A stretch of 11,008 bases of DNA from Deltaproteobacteria bacterium (GCA_020853655.1 JADYYL010000357.1:1-11008); one strand, 5' to 3'; numbered from the stretch's first letter, positions 1 through 6,883 are shown. Notes: generated by a model not told the origin, from the letters alone. Numbers and translations: made by a program.

Positions 1-1215
1 AGTAGCGTCGTCGTTCTTCGAGTTTTCTTGCTGAGAATCGCCGCTTTGGTTCTTCGCGTCGCCCTCTTTTGCACCGTCGCTGTTTTCGCCGGTCTGGGTT
101 TCGCCTTGCTGTTCTTTCGTCTCGCCGTTCTTCCCCTTTCCTTTGCCTTCACCGACTCCGGTCTCGTCAGTCTTGTCGTCTTGTTTCTCTTCGCGCCCTT
201 CGCCTTCGCGAGCTTGCTCCTTCTTCCCGCCCTGCTCGGAGCCGGAGTTCCCAGGCTGATTGCCCTGCTGTCCCTTGCTCCCCGGTTGCGGTTTCGCCTC
301 CTCTTTGAGCTGCTCGGGTGATTGGGGTGGAGGCGTTGGCTCTGCGCTTTGGTCCGCAGGCGGTTGCTGATCTTCGCGCTTCTCTCCCGTTTCGGGTTTC
401 TCGGCAGGCGGCGGCTGCTGTTCTTCTCGGGTGTCTTCGCTCGATTTATTCGGAGCCTTCGTGGGAGTCGGCTCAGCGCTCTGGTTGTTCTGGGCTCCTT
501 GCTCTTCCTGAGAGAGTTCCGGTTTGAGTTCCCCTTGTTCGAGCGCGGCCGCTTCGAGAAACGTCTCGTCAATCTGTCGAATGGTTTCGGGATCGAGCAG
601 CCCCTTTTCATCAAGGGTGTCGGCAAGTTCGGCGAGGTCGCTTGCAAGCGAGGGCGGCAACGTCGGTGCGCGATCGATCAATTCGCGAAGCTCTTGCGCC
701 GCGGATGCCGCGCCGGTTCGAGCGGAGGGTGCGACGGATTGGCGCGTGAGCGCGAGCACCGCGATCGCAATTAAGATCGGACACGCTGCCGCGACGGAGT
801 ACTTAGCGGGACGCTCGAGTGCAAACGCAAGGTGTTCGGAGTCCGAGAAGGAAGCCGCGAGCTGGTTGCCCTGCGTCTCGAGTTCCTCAAGGACCGCCCT
901 GTCGGCGCGCTCGTCTGCTGTCGCGAGCGTAAGGAATCGTTCTGTGGAAGCGAGAGATCGATCGATCAGGAGCGCGGCGTCGGTATGCGTCGCGGCTCGG
1001 CGATAGGGGCGTGCCAGTGAGACGAGCGCAATCGCCGCGAGAAGTAACCCGCCGAGGGCGATCAGGTTGGCCCACGCGGGGATGGAATCTGTGAGGAGAA
1101 GGAAGAGAAGCGCCGCAGCAATAACGGGCAGAAGTGTGCACGCGAGATTGATTCGCCGGATGAGCGTGAGGCGCTGTGAGACCCTTGCGATCAGCGAGCG
1201 AGCGTCAACTCTCAT
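1..1215 (-). CDS. Membrane protein of unknown function with long charged low-complexity tail (3' end outside window)
   Basis: An uninterrupted reading frame runs from ATG at 1215 to the window edge (405 codons, no stop). The product is not recognised with certainty. Likely membrane segments lie at residues 22-41, 48-68 and 138-158. Between the second and third is the soluble stretch ALLIDRSLASTERFLTLA (80-97), which resembles the 'D..L.L.ERF.TA' pattern near the N terminus of DUF4175-like proteins found beside MoxR/DUF58 genes; this resemblance is from memory. After residue 170 comes a helical part, then from about 230 a Gln/Glu/Lys/Gly/Pro-rich, probably disordered tail. It contains a repeated QSAEPTP (245-251 and 289-295) and two QQPP-centred copies. 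An in-frame TAG lies 9 nt upstream of the ATG, so no earlier start is possible. An AGGG four bases upstream is a weak ribosome-binding site. Strong codon periodicity on this strand and absence of stops support a real gene; function is open. Confidence 0.75.
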   Translation of the reverse strand, partial: MRVDARSLIARVSQRLTLIRRINLACTLLPVIAAALLFLLLTDSIPAWANLIALGGLLLAAIALVSLARPYRRAATHTDAALLIDRSLASTERFLTLATADERADRAVLEELETQGNQLAASFSDSEHLAFALERPAKYSVAAACPILIAIAVLALTRQSVAPSARTGAASAAQELRELIDRAPTLPPSLASDLAELADTLDEKGLLDPETIRQIDETFLEAAALEQGELKPELSQEEQGAQNNQSAEPTPTKAPNKSSEDTREEQQPPPAEKPETGEKREDQQPPADQSAEPTPPPQSPEQLKEEAKPQPGSKGQQGNQPGNSGSEQGGKKEQAREGEGREEKQDDKTDETGVGEGKGKGKNGETKEQQGETQTGENSDGAKEGDAKNQSGDSQQENSKNDDAT

Positions 1216-1365
1216 CGCACCCTATGCATCGAAAAACCTTCGTTATCCGGAGTTACTCGCCGAGTTGGGAAAGAGGTCGGCTCCTCGTCCGCTCTCACCG
1301 CCCTTCTTGTTATACCGGCATCCGCGTGAAAGGTGTGCCCCGCGCTCGGTCTCAAAAGCTCGAGT

Positions 1366-1374
1366 AATGTAGCA
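1366..1374 (-). promoter_or_regulatory. Possible extended -10 promoter for the 1215 gene
   Basis: Read on the minus strand, this is TGCTACATT, an extended -10 (TGn plus TACATT). A poor -35 (TGCATA, 1394-1389) sits 17 bp upstream. Transcription would start near 1359 and leave a leader of about 145 nt before ATG 1215. It would separate this gene from the ruvX-mltG operon. Evidence is sequence match only. Confidence 0.3.
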
Positions 1375-1437
1375 GGGTTGCGCAAGACTATGCACAGAGC
1401 TGCTTCGATACTGAGCCGTCTCGACAAGACCGCGGCG

Positions 1438-2502
1438 CTACGGGTTTGCCGCCCCTTGTTCGACGGGCTTACCGCTCTGATACTTTCGAACTGCTTCTTG
1501 ATGCTCCCGATAATTCGACGAGAACACCGAAGTGCCATCTCCACGGGCGACGAAGTAGACGTAGTCGGTATCCGCTGGATAGAGCGCCGCCTCGATCGAT
1601 GCGATGCCTGGATTGCAGATCGGGGTCGGAGGCAATCCGCGATTGAGATAGGTGTTGTATGGACTCGGTGTTCGAAGGTGCACTTTCGTTAAGTTCCCGT
1701 CGAAGTTCGGCACTCCGTAGATCACCGTCGGATCCGTCTGGAGCGGCATGTTGAGCTTGAGCCGATTGTGGAACACAGATGAGATCTGCTTTCGCTCATC
1801 CGCATTCCCCGTCTCCTTTTCGATAATCGATGCGAGTGTGATGACTTCCTTCATCGTCATCCCGAGCTCGTAGGCGCGATTCACGTATGCGCGATTGTTC
1901 GCGATCTTCTTCTGGTGTTCCTCGACCATCTTCATGACCATGATCTCGGCGTTGTCAGGGCGAGAAAAGCGATACGTGTCAGGGAAGAGGTAACCTTCGA
2001 GGCTCGTGCCTGGGATTCCAAGCTTTGACATCAACGACTGGTTATTGAGAGCAGTCCAGGCGTCGGCCTGCGAGGCGAGGGTCGTTTTCGCCATGAAGGT
2101 TGCAATGTCTCGGAGAGAGGAGCCCTCGGTGACAAGGAGATCGTGGTAAACGATCTCCTCGCGGATGAACTTGTAGAGGATCTCTTTCGGCGACATTCCT
2201 GCGGAGAGCGAATACTCGCCGGGCTTCACCTTCGAGATGTCGTTCTCGACGAGCTTCTTTCCCTGAAGTCGAGCGAGAAAATACGTCGCCCACCAGTTGC
2301 GGACGAGTCCATTGCTCTCGAGTGCATGGCAGATCGTTTTTAGATTCCAGCCGCGCTCCACCAGGAAAGGTGCCGTTTCGGTCACTCCGGGAGCCATCGG
2401 AGCAAAGAGATTTTGTTGGAACCAGCCGTAGGTCAGACCGACGCCAAGAAGGAGTCCGATGATATAGAGGATCGGACCACGGACGAAAGATGCTCGGGCC
2501 AT
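1438..2502 (-). CDS. mltG: Endolytic murein transglycosylase MltG (YceG family)
   Basis: MltG is a membrane-anchored lytic transglycosylase that cuts nascent peptidoglycan strands internally and releases them from the synthetic complex. The 354-residue product has the family's usual length and order. A short cytoplasmic end and one membrane helix (about residues 8-27) come first, then a LysM-like segment (about 45-118, with 'VKPGEYSLSAGMSPKEIL'). The YceG catalytic domain follows, with GYLFPDTY (170-177), SIIEKETG (225-232, whose first Glu, E228, is the expected catalytic acid), FHNRL (244-248), MPLQTDPTVIYG (252-263), and N-R-GLPPTPICNPG (287-299). The end, FSSNYREHQEAVRKYQ, is typical. The start is well supported: AAGGAG lies 10 nt upstream of the ATG. 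The ruvX stop codon is only 18 bp upstream, so the two are probably cotranscribed. The only oddity is that no strong U-tract terminator is visible after the TAG. Confidence 0.96.
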   Translation of the reverse strand: MARASFVRGPILYIIGLLLGVGLTYGWFQQNLFAPMAPGVTETAPFLVERGWNLKTICHALESNGLVRNWWATYFLARLQGKKLVENDISKVKPGEYSLSAGMSPKEILYKFIREEIVYHDLLVTEGSSLRDIATFMAKTTLASQADAWTALNNQSLMSKLGIPGTSLEGYLFPDTYRFSRPDNAEIMVMKMVEEHQKKIANNRAYVNRAYELGMTMKEVITLASIIEKETGNADERKQISSVFHNRLKLNMPLQTDPTVIYGVPNFDGNLTKVHLRTPSPYNTYLNRGLPPTPICNPGIASIEAALYPADTDYVYFVARGDGTSVFSSNYREHQEAVRKYQSGKPVEQGAANP

Positions 2503-2520
2503 TCTGCTAAAACTCCTTAC

Positions 2521-2976
2521 TCATGTCGCACTTGCAGGCGGCAATGACTGTAGATAGCTCTCGAGGATGAGAGATGCGGCAACGCTGTCCCGAAGTCCCC
2601 GGCGTTCGGCGCTGCGAGCGCCCGTGCCGGCGATGTAGTGTTCCGCTCCTTCAGAGGTGAACCGTTCGTCCCAGAGCTCGACCACTGTTTTCATGAGCTC
2701 CCGTTCCGCCTGCAATCTTTTCACGAGGGCATCCCTGAAGAGAATGACTTTTTTTCCTTGCTCTCCAATCGAACCATCAAGCTCGTAGGGCATTCCGATG
2801 AGGATGATCGTCGCCTGGGCTTCAATCGCACACTGGGCGATGGTGGTGAGCGTCTTCCTTCCACGATTCTCCACTACGCCTTGAGGATGCGCGATTAGTC
2901 GCAATGGGTCCGAAACGGCGAGTCCGATCCGTTTCTCTCCCACATCGAGAGCGAGAATACGCCCCGGGACACTCAT
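2521..2976 (-). CDS. ruvX: RuvX/YqgF family RNase H-fold nuclease (pre-16S rRNA processing / putative Holliday junction resolvase)
   Basis: YqgF/RuvX proteins are small RNase H-fold nucleases. They were named as putative Holliday junction resolvases, and E. coli YqgF has been linked to maturation of the 16S rRNA 5' end. From ATG 2976 the product is 151 residues, normal for the family. Signature blocks are LALDVGEKRIGLAVSD (8-23, catalytic Asp at 11), IGMPYELDG, LWDERFTSEGAEHYI (DER acid block) and a terminal D-SVAASLILESYL. A longer frame begins at 3075, but the extra 33 residues look non-homologous. A strong GGAGG nine bases before ATG 2976 and the position of the first conserved strand favour the shorter form. 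It is the first gene of a ruvX-mltG pair. Confidence 0.95.
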   Translation of the reverse strand: MSVPGRILALDVGEKRIGLAVSDPLRLIAHPQGVVENRGRKTLTTIAQCAIEAQATIILIGMPYELDGSIGEQGKKVILFRDALVKRLQAERELMKTVVELWDERFTSEGAEHYIAGTGARSAERRGLRDSVAASLILESYLQSLPPASAT

Positions 2977-3158
2977 GAACGGCTCCCTCCATGGCAGGGG
3001 GTCCTGAAGCGATGCCCCCCACTCGGATACCCCCGGGTTGGACGCCTCGGGATCCGACGCAACCGGAGCGCACAATAATCAGAATCAAGAGTAGCCATAT
3101 ACCGTCATCAACTCGGTCCGCTGGTGCGGAGGATTTTTGCTCCCGTAAAGTGCCGGGA

Positions 3159-3186
3159 TTTATAGCCCGATCGGGGCCGAAAGTAA
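3159..3186 (-). promoter_or_regulatory. Candidate promoter for ruvX-mltG with overlapping palindromes
   Basis: On the minus strand, TTACTT (3186-3181) and TATAAA (3164-3159) are spaced 16 bp apart. Transcription would start near 3152, leaving about 175 nt before the ruvX ATG. The spacer contains the 10-bp palindrome CCCGATCGGG (3166-3175). A second inverted repeat, AATCGG-T-CCGATT, lies at 3185-3197 across the -35. The -35 is poor, so this is a suggestion only. Confidence 0.3.
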
Positions 3187-3206
3187 TCGGTCCGATTTTC
3201 GCTACA

Positions 3207-3248
3207 GTCTTCTTCTCTGTGGTGACGGTCTTCTTCTCTGTGGTGATG
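3207..3248. repeat. 21-bp tandem duplication
   Basis: Two adjacent 21-bp units, 3207-3227 and 3228-3248, differ at a single position (C/T at unit base 20). Each begins GTCTTCTTCTCTG. The unit length is a multiple of three, so open frames are kept on both strands, but neither flanking frame looks like a real protein. It sits in the divergent region between ruvX and the M23 gene. Confidence 0.9.
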
Positions 3249-3686
3249 GGGCGTGCAATCAGAAAGCGCATACTCCCACGCCTTGGAGCTCGGTGTTTCG
3301 AGGGGTACGGCGCTACCCGGTATCGCTCTTCAGGAGAGCGTTCGAGCCGGAAAGACCAATTGTTCGTTGATGGCGCTCATGGCAGAACCTTGAGGCAGTG
3401 TTCGCTTCACGTGTGTTAACGCGATTGTTTTTGTCGCGAATCTTTCGTGAAGAGCGCTTAAAATCGCTTTGAGCAGTTTTTTGACCCTATTCTATGCCTT
3501 GCGATCTTCTCGGGGCATCGAAAATGGACGGTCGAGATGCCGGACCGAATTCGAGAGGTAGGCGAATTCAGTTTTGGATCATTGAGGTCGGCAGTGCGAG
3601 GTACGGTGCACGCGAATGGTCTCGTGCGCAGTAGTGACTGGTGCGGATAGCGAGTTGTTTAATACCGTCGACGATTGGCGGTAATT

Positions 3687-3716
3687 TTGACAGTCGCGTG
3701 ATCGCTAGGCTACGGT
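3687..3716 (+). promoter_or_regulatory. Predicted sigma-70-type promoter of the M23 gene
   Basis: A perfect TTGACA (3687-3692) is followed after 18 bp by TACGGT (3711-3716), which keeps the most conserved T1, A2 and T6 of the -10 box. Initiation would fall near 3723. This is upstream of ATG 3737 and downstream of the alternative GTG at 3641, so it argues for the shorter reading of the M23 gene. Confidence 0.5.
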
Positions 3717-3736
3717 GCGGGCTCTTTTTTGCGAGA

Positions 3737-5299
3737 ATGAGAATGAGCACGGCGAAGACTCCACGTATCTACTCGACCGATCGGCGAAACGACCGACCGG
3801 CTCGACCAGCCGTGGGGAACATCCATGCGACCGTTCGTCGGACGTCGTGGAGCGCTTATGGTGAGATCCCAGAGCTCCGCCGGAGCACCCAACGTCCCCA
3901 CCCCCTCACTCTTCGGCCGCCAGCATCCAGAAATTTCCTGACCGGCGACGACCTTCGGCTGCCGAGACGCCGTCGAGCGCACCGTTCTATCCTGACCCCG
4001 CGGGGCTCACTTGCTCTCCTGGTCGTGATCCTCGTCGGCTCGGCCTATCTCTTTATGCCTTCCGGGACGGACGACCGAATTGCTGTCCCGCCGCTCAACT
4101 CAGCATTGCTCAGCGAAATGCCGCTTCCCGACGCGGCGGCGCGGTCGCGATCCCGCATTACACATACAGTCCGTTCCGGTGACACGGTTTCCACAGTGCT
4201 CAACCGCTATGGGGTTCGCAGCCCTGCGCTCGACGCAAAGCTCTCCTCGGCGCTGGGTGATTCGGATTCTCCCGACCTCTTGGGACGCCCGCTCTCTCCG
4301 AAGAGCACGGTATCGTTGATGTTTAACCGTGAAGGTGAAGTCGCCGAGGTAAAGTTCCGGCCCAAGGGCGCGCAGTATGTCTCGCTCGCCCTCCGAGACG
4401 AACGATTCATCGCTCGGGCCTTGGAGCGCGCCGTGCTTCCCGTGGCGGATCGAGTCTTCTCTGGTGTCATTCGATCCTCGTTTGCTGCTGACTCTACGAA
4501 GCTCGGCATGAGTTACGATACAATCGATGACCTCGTGGATCTGTTCGGCGATCGGGTTGAGTTCCGGCGCGACTTTCATCCCGGCGACCGTTTTACGATC
4601 ATCCTGGGCCCAGCAGTCGATGATAAGGGACTGCAGGTGAAACCGCCTGTGCTCGCTGCCGCATTCCAAGTTCGCTCGAAGATGTTTGCGGCGGTGCGTT
4701 ACGTCGGACACGACGGCAAGGTGCGCTACTTTGATGAAACTGGCGCTCCGCTTGGGAACACGTTCCTCCGGTATCCCGTAAAGTTCTCTCGTGTCTCGAG
4801 CATGTTCTCAGACGCGCGCTTCCACCCCGTGCTGCGTCGTAGCCGACCACATAGAGGTGTCGACTTCGCGGCTCCGGTGGGGACCCCTGTTCGTGCAGTC
4901 TCCAGTGGGCAGATCGTGCTTTCGGGCTACCGAGGGCCGAGCGGTCGAATGGTTCGCATCCGTCACAGCGATCGATTCACGACCGAATATCTCCACCTCT
5001 CGAAGATTACGGCCGGATTGACTCAGGGGCGGATGGTGGCCAAAGGCGAGGTCATCGGCGAAGTCGGTTGCACCGGACTTTGCTCTGGTCCGCACCTCCA
5101 CTACGGCTTCTTCGATCGGGGGAAATACGTTGATCCGCTGACCGCAAAGATCCCCGCAGAGGATCTGCTCGGGCCGGGACAGGCGATCGAGCGCGTCTTC
5201 CTCACGAAGGTCGTGAACACCCTCGAGCACTATCAACGCTCCATCCCTGCAACGCTTCTCGCCTCGTCGAACAGGCCGTCAAAGGTTCGCAAGGTCTAA
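3737..5299 (+). CDS. M23 (LytM-type) zinc endopeptidase, MepM-like, membrane anchored
   Basis: A probable periplasmic peptidoglycan endopeptidase that hydrolyses crosslinks; E. coli MepM is the closest well-known architecture. Numbering is from ATG 3737 (520 residues). A basic, Pro/Arg-rich cytoplasmic end (1-89, including RRRR at 77-80) precedes one membrane helix (about 90-108). An OapA/LysM-like segment follows (ITHTVRSGDTVSTVLNRYG, 141-159), then an intermediate domain with FSGVIRSSFAADSTKLGM and FGDRVEFRRDFHPGDRF as in MepM. The M23 domain comes last. Zinc ligands are expected at H372 and D376 (HRGVD) and H455 of GPHLHYG, with H420 (YLHLS) and H453 also in the site, so the enzyme should be active. 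The frame is open from GTG 3641, but a consensus promoter at 3687-3716 would make that start untranscribed; ATG 3743 is also possible. The active-site loop carries two unusual cysteines (C445, C449). No catalytic residue seems missing. Confidence 0.92.
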   Translation: MRMSTAKTPRIYSTDRRNDRPARPAVGNIHATVRRTSWSAYGEIPELRRSTQRPHPLTLRPPASRNFLTGDDLRLPRRRRAHRSILTPRGSLALLVVILVGSAYLFMPSGTDDRIAVPPLNSALLSEMPLPDAAARSRSRITHTVRSGDTVSTVLNRYGVRSPALDAKLSSALGDSDSPDLLGRPLSPKSTVSLMFNREGEVAEVKFRPKGAQYVSLALRDERFIARALERAVLPVADRVFSGVIRSSFAADSTKLGMSYDTIDDLVDLFGDRVEFRRDFHPGDRFTIILGPAVDDKGLQVKPPVLAAAFQVRSKMFAAVRYVGHDGKVRYFDETGAPLGNTFLRYPVKFSRVSSMFSDARFHPVLRRSRPHRGVDFAAPVGTPVRAVSSGQIVLSGYRGPSGRMVRIRHSDRFTTEYLHLSKITAGLTQGRMVAKGEVIGEVGCTGLCSGPHLHYGFFDRGKYVDPLTAKIPAEDLLGPGQAIERVFLTKVVNTLEHYQRSIPATLLASSNRPSKVRKV

Positions 5300-5359
5300 G
5301 CGAAACCGCACCGCGATCCCAAGTTCGCCCCTCCGGGCCGATCCTGATCTCTTTCGAGT

Positions 5360-5390
5360 GCCGAAGCTCACGGCTCGTCGTGAGCACGGC
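5360..5390 (+). other. Hairpin in the M23-rlmD gap
   Basis: GCTCACG (5366-5372) pairs with CGTGAGC (5379-5385) over a 6-base loop. An outer GCCG/CGGC (5360-5363 and 5387-5390) is separated by small unpaired bases. It lies 61 bp after the M23 stop in the 144-bp gap. No T-run follows, so it is not a classical intrinsic terminator; it might be an attenuating or stabilising stem. Confidence 0.4.
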
Positions 5391-5443
5391 AAGTCGCGTT
5401 CCAGCCCTACCCCGTTTCGTCCGCACGTGAAATACTCCGCGCC

Positions 5444-6796
5444 ATGCGCGAGAATGATGTCATCCGGTTCGGTGCCGGCCCCAAGAACACGAGTCCCTCT
5501 GGGACGGGGGTCACCGTTCGATCGCGCCAACTGGCTTTCGGCGGCGATGCTGTCGGCGAGGTTACCGAGAGTCCATCGAATTCGGAACTCCTCGGCATCA
5601 CCGCTTTTGTTCCGTTCGTCGTTCCCGGCGAGACGGTTCGAGTGCGCGTTACGGAGGAGAAGAAGCGCTACCTACGCGGCGACCTTCTCGACGTCCTGAC
5701 TCCGTCGGAGGATCGCACTGAACCAACATGCAAAGTGTTCGGAAGTTGTGGCGGGTGCGAGCTGCAGCACATCCGTTACGAGCGGCAACTCGAGCTGAAG
5801 CGCGAGATGATTCGAGGATCTCTTGCCGCCGCACGACTCGGGATGGACGTGCTCGACGCGGTTCAGCCGATCATTCCTTCTGCCCCGTACAATTACCGGC
5901 GACGCGTTTCGCTCCATGTCGATAGCCGCGGGACCGTCGGATTCTACCGCGCAAATACACGCTCTGTGGTGATGACGGATCGATGCCCGATCTCCGTCGA
6001 CGCGATCAATGATGTCTTCCCCGGCGCTCGAGAGTTCGGAGCGGAGGTCGGGGGACGGATCACCTCGATCCAACTCGAAGCGGATCAGAACGGTGTGATT
6101 GCGGTCTTGAAGACCCCCTCTGATCTTCAAACGAGGGAGCGGGAGGGGATCCTGCAGAAAGCGAGGAAGCATTTCGACAGCGCTGTCTTGATGTCAGGGA
6201 ACCGCGAGGTCGGGGGGTTCGGGAGACAGATTTTGGAGCTGCCGCTGAACGAATCGCGAACGCTCCTCTTTACGATTCCGGCGGGTTATTTCTCGCAGGT
6301 GAACTGGGAGGTGAACCTCGAGTTGGTGCGCTACGTCGCCGAGCAGTCCGCGGTAGTCCACGGCCAGGACGTTCTCGACCTGTACTCGGGCGCGGGGAAC
6401 TTCTCGCTCCCGCTCGCGAAGCTCGGCGGAAAGGTCGTTGGCGTTGAGGTCGATACTCGGCTGGTCGCTCTCGGCAGACAGATGGTCTCGAAGTATCGCC
6501 TTGAGCGGCAGCTCACCTTCGTCGAAGGCTCGGTCGAGGCGTTCCTCAAATCTGACAAGCGTCAGAAACGGTACGACGTTATCGTCGCAGACCCACCCAG
6601 GAGCGGGCTGGGAGGCGCTTCGGAGCTTCTCCCAGACAGCGAGCGGTTCGTGCTGATCTCCTGCCATCTTCCGAGTTTGGTGCGAGATCTCAAGCAACTT
6701 CAGGAACTTGGCTATGAGGCTACCTCCATTCAGCCATTCGATATGTTCGCCCAGACCTCATACACCGAGGTCGTTGCAGTTTTCCGACGCGGGTGA
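5444..6796 (+). CDS. rlmD: 23S rRNA (uracil-5-)-methyltransferase, RlmD/RumA family
   Basis: A SAM-dependent enzyme that makes 5-methyluridine in 23S rRNA (U1939 in E. coli for RlmD). The 450-residue product starts with a TRAM-like domain (about 22-85). It carries the cysteines of the family's [4Fe-4S] cluster at C96, C102, C105 and C181 (C-x5-CGGC plus TDRC). The methyltransferase domain shows FSQVN (283-287), the SAM-binding loop VLDLYSGAGNF (310-320), VVGVEVD (331-337), ADPPRSGL (382-389), and the nucleophile C407 in SCHLPSLVRDL. The general base Glu should be E442 (SYTEVVAVF). The usual SCNP motif reads SCHL here. RlmC or RlmCD-type specificity cannot be separated from RlmD by eye. The ATG at 5444 lacks a clear ribosome-binding site. 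The gene follows the M23 gene by 144 bp and could be partly cotranscribed. Confidence 0.9.
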   Translation: MRENDVIRFGAGPKNTSPSGTGVTVRSRQLAFGGDAVGEVTESPSNSELLGITAFVPFVVPGETVRVRVTEEKKRYLRGDLLDVLTPSEDRTEPTCKVFGSCGGCELQHIRYERQLELKREMIRGSLAAARLGMDVLDAVQPIIPSAPYNYRRRVSLHVDSRGTVGFYRANTRSVVMTDRCPISVDAINDVFPGAREFGAEVGGRITSIQLEADQNGVIAVLKTPSDLQTREREGILQKARKHFDSAVLMSGNREVGGFGRQILELPLNESRTLLFTIPAGYFSQVNWEVNLELVRYVAEQSAVVHGQDVLDLYSGAGNFSLPLAKLGGKVVGVEVDTRLVALGRQMVSKYRLERQLTFVEGSVEAFLKSDKRQKRYDVIVADPPRSGLGGASELLPDSERFVLISCHLPSLVRDLKQLQELGYEATSIQPFDMFAQTSYTEVVAVFRRG

Positions 6797-6822
6797 TATT
6801 TACGCACCAAATTTACGCACTA
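6797..6822. repeat. 13-bp tandem direct repeat after rlmD
   Basis: TATTTACGCACCA (6797-6809) is followed directly by AATTTACGCACTA (6810-6822), sharing the 10-bp core ATTTACGCAC. It begins at the base after the rlmD stop codon and ends just upstream of an inverted repeat and a TATAAT box. This is consistent with a dimeric or phased binding site in the alaS control region. Confidence 0.75.
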
Positions 6823-6838
6823 ATGCTAAGTGAGCATT
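6822..6838. repeat. Inverted repeat overlapping the alaS -35 region
   Basis: AATGCT (6822-6827) and AGCATT (6833-6838) are perfect inverted 6-mers around the 5-nt spacer AAGTG. The right arm covers the place where a -35 box for the TATAAT at 6855 would lie. It could be an operator or a small RNA stem; with no T-run it is a poor terminator. Confidence 0.55.
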
Positions 6839-6854
6839 GTAGCGGGGTTGGATA

Positions 6855-6860
6855 TATAAT
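6855..6860 (+). promoter_or_regulatory. Candidate -10 box of the alaS promoter
   Basis: A perfect TATAAT in an AT-rich stretch between rlmD and alaS. No matching TTGACA lies 16-18 bp upstream (GAGCAT/AGCATT there), so the promoter may need an activator or be repressed at the overlapping inverted repeat. Initiation near 6867 would give a leader of about 130-170 nt, depending on the alaS start. Confidence 0.45.
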
Positions 6861-6883
6861 GTGGCAACGCTCCCGAACCACAG

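Larger units (their letters stand above)
2977..3736. other. Gene-free divergent region between ruvX and the M23 gene
   Basis: About 760 bp carry no convincing gene. Open frames crossing the region on both strands (plus 2991-3419, minus 2822-3271) lack recognisable domains and largely reflect absence of stops. The content is a candidate ruvX promoter and palindromes (3159-3197), the 21-bp duplication, and two adjacent small hairpins: 3303-3318 with stem GGGTA/TACCC, and 3324-3340 with stem CGCTCT/AGAGCG. A weak stem, GGCATC/GATGCC, spans 3514-3541. A consensus -35 box lies close to the M23 start. The middle part (3410-3510) is more AT-rich than the genes. No tRNA-like cloverleaf was seen. A small RNA cannot be excluded. 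Confidence 0.6.

Noticed and set aside
28..1006. Several plus-strand open frames opposite the left-edge gene
   Set aside because: They are the complements of a low-complexity Gln/Glu/Lys-rich coding region, giving artificial Leu/Phe/Arg/Ser-rich translations. The minus-strand frame is open throughout and has sensible membrane segments.
1212..1544. Minus-strand open frame of 110 codons between the 1215 gene and mltG
   Set aside because: It overlaps the 3' end of mltG by about 107 bp in another frame, has no recognisable domain, and its residues look like out-of-frame translation.
2822..3271. Minus-strand open frame with a TTEKKTV repeat
   Set aside because: The repeat simply translates the 21-bp duplication. 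The rest overlaps ruvX in the wrong frame and shows no domain.
2991..3419. Plus-strand open frame of 142 codons in the divergent region
   Set aside because: No domain, no clear ribosome-binding site, composition unlike a membrane or soluble protein, and it begins opposite the strong ruvX ribosome-binding site.
3400..3640. tRNA or other known structured RNA in the divergent region
   Set aside because: No GTTCGANTC-like T-loop, no cloverleaf pairing and no CCA end were found on either strand.
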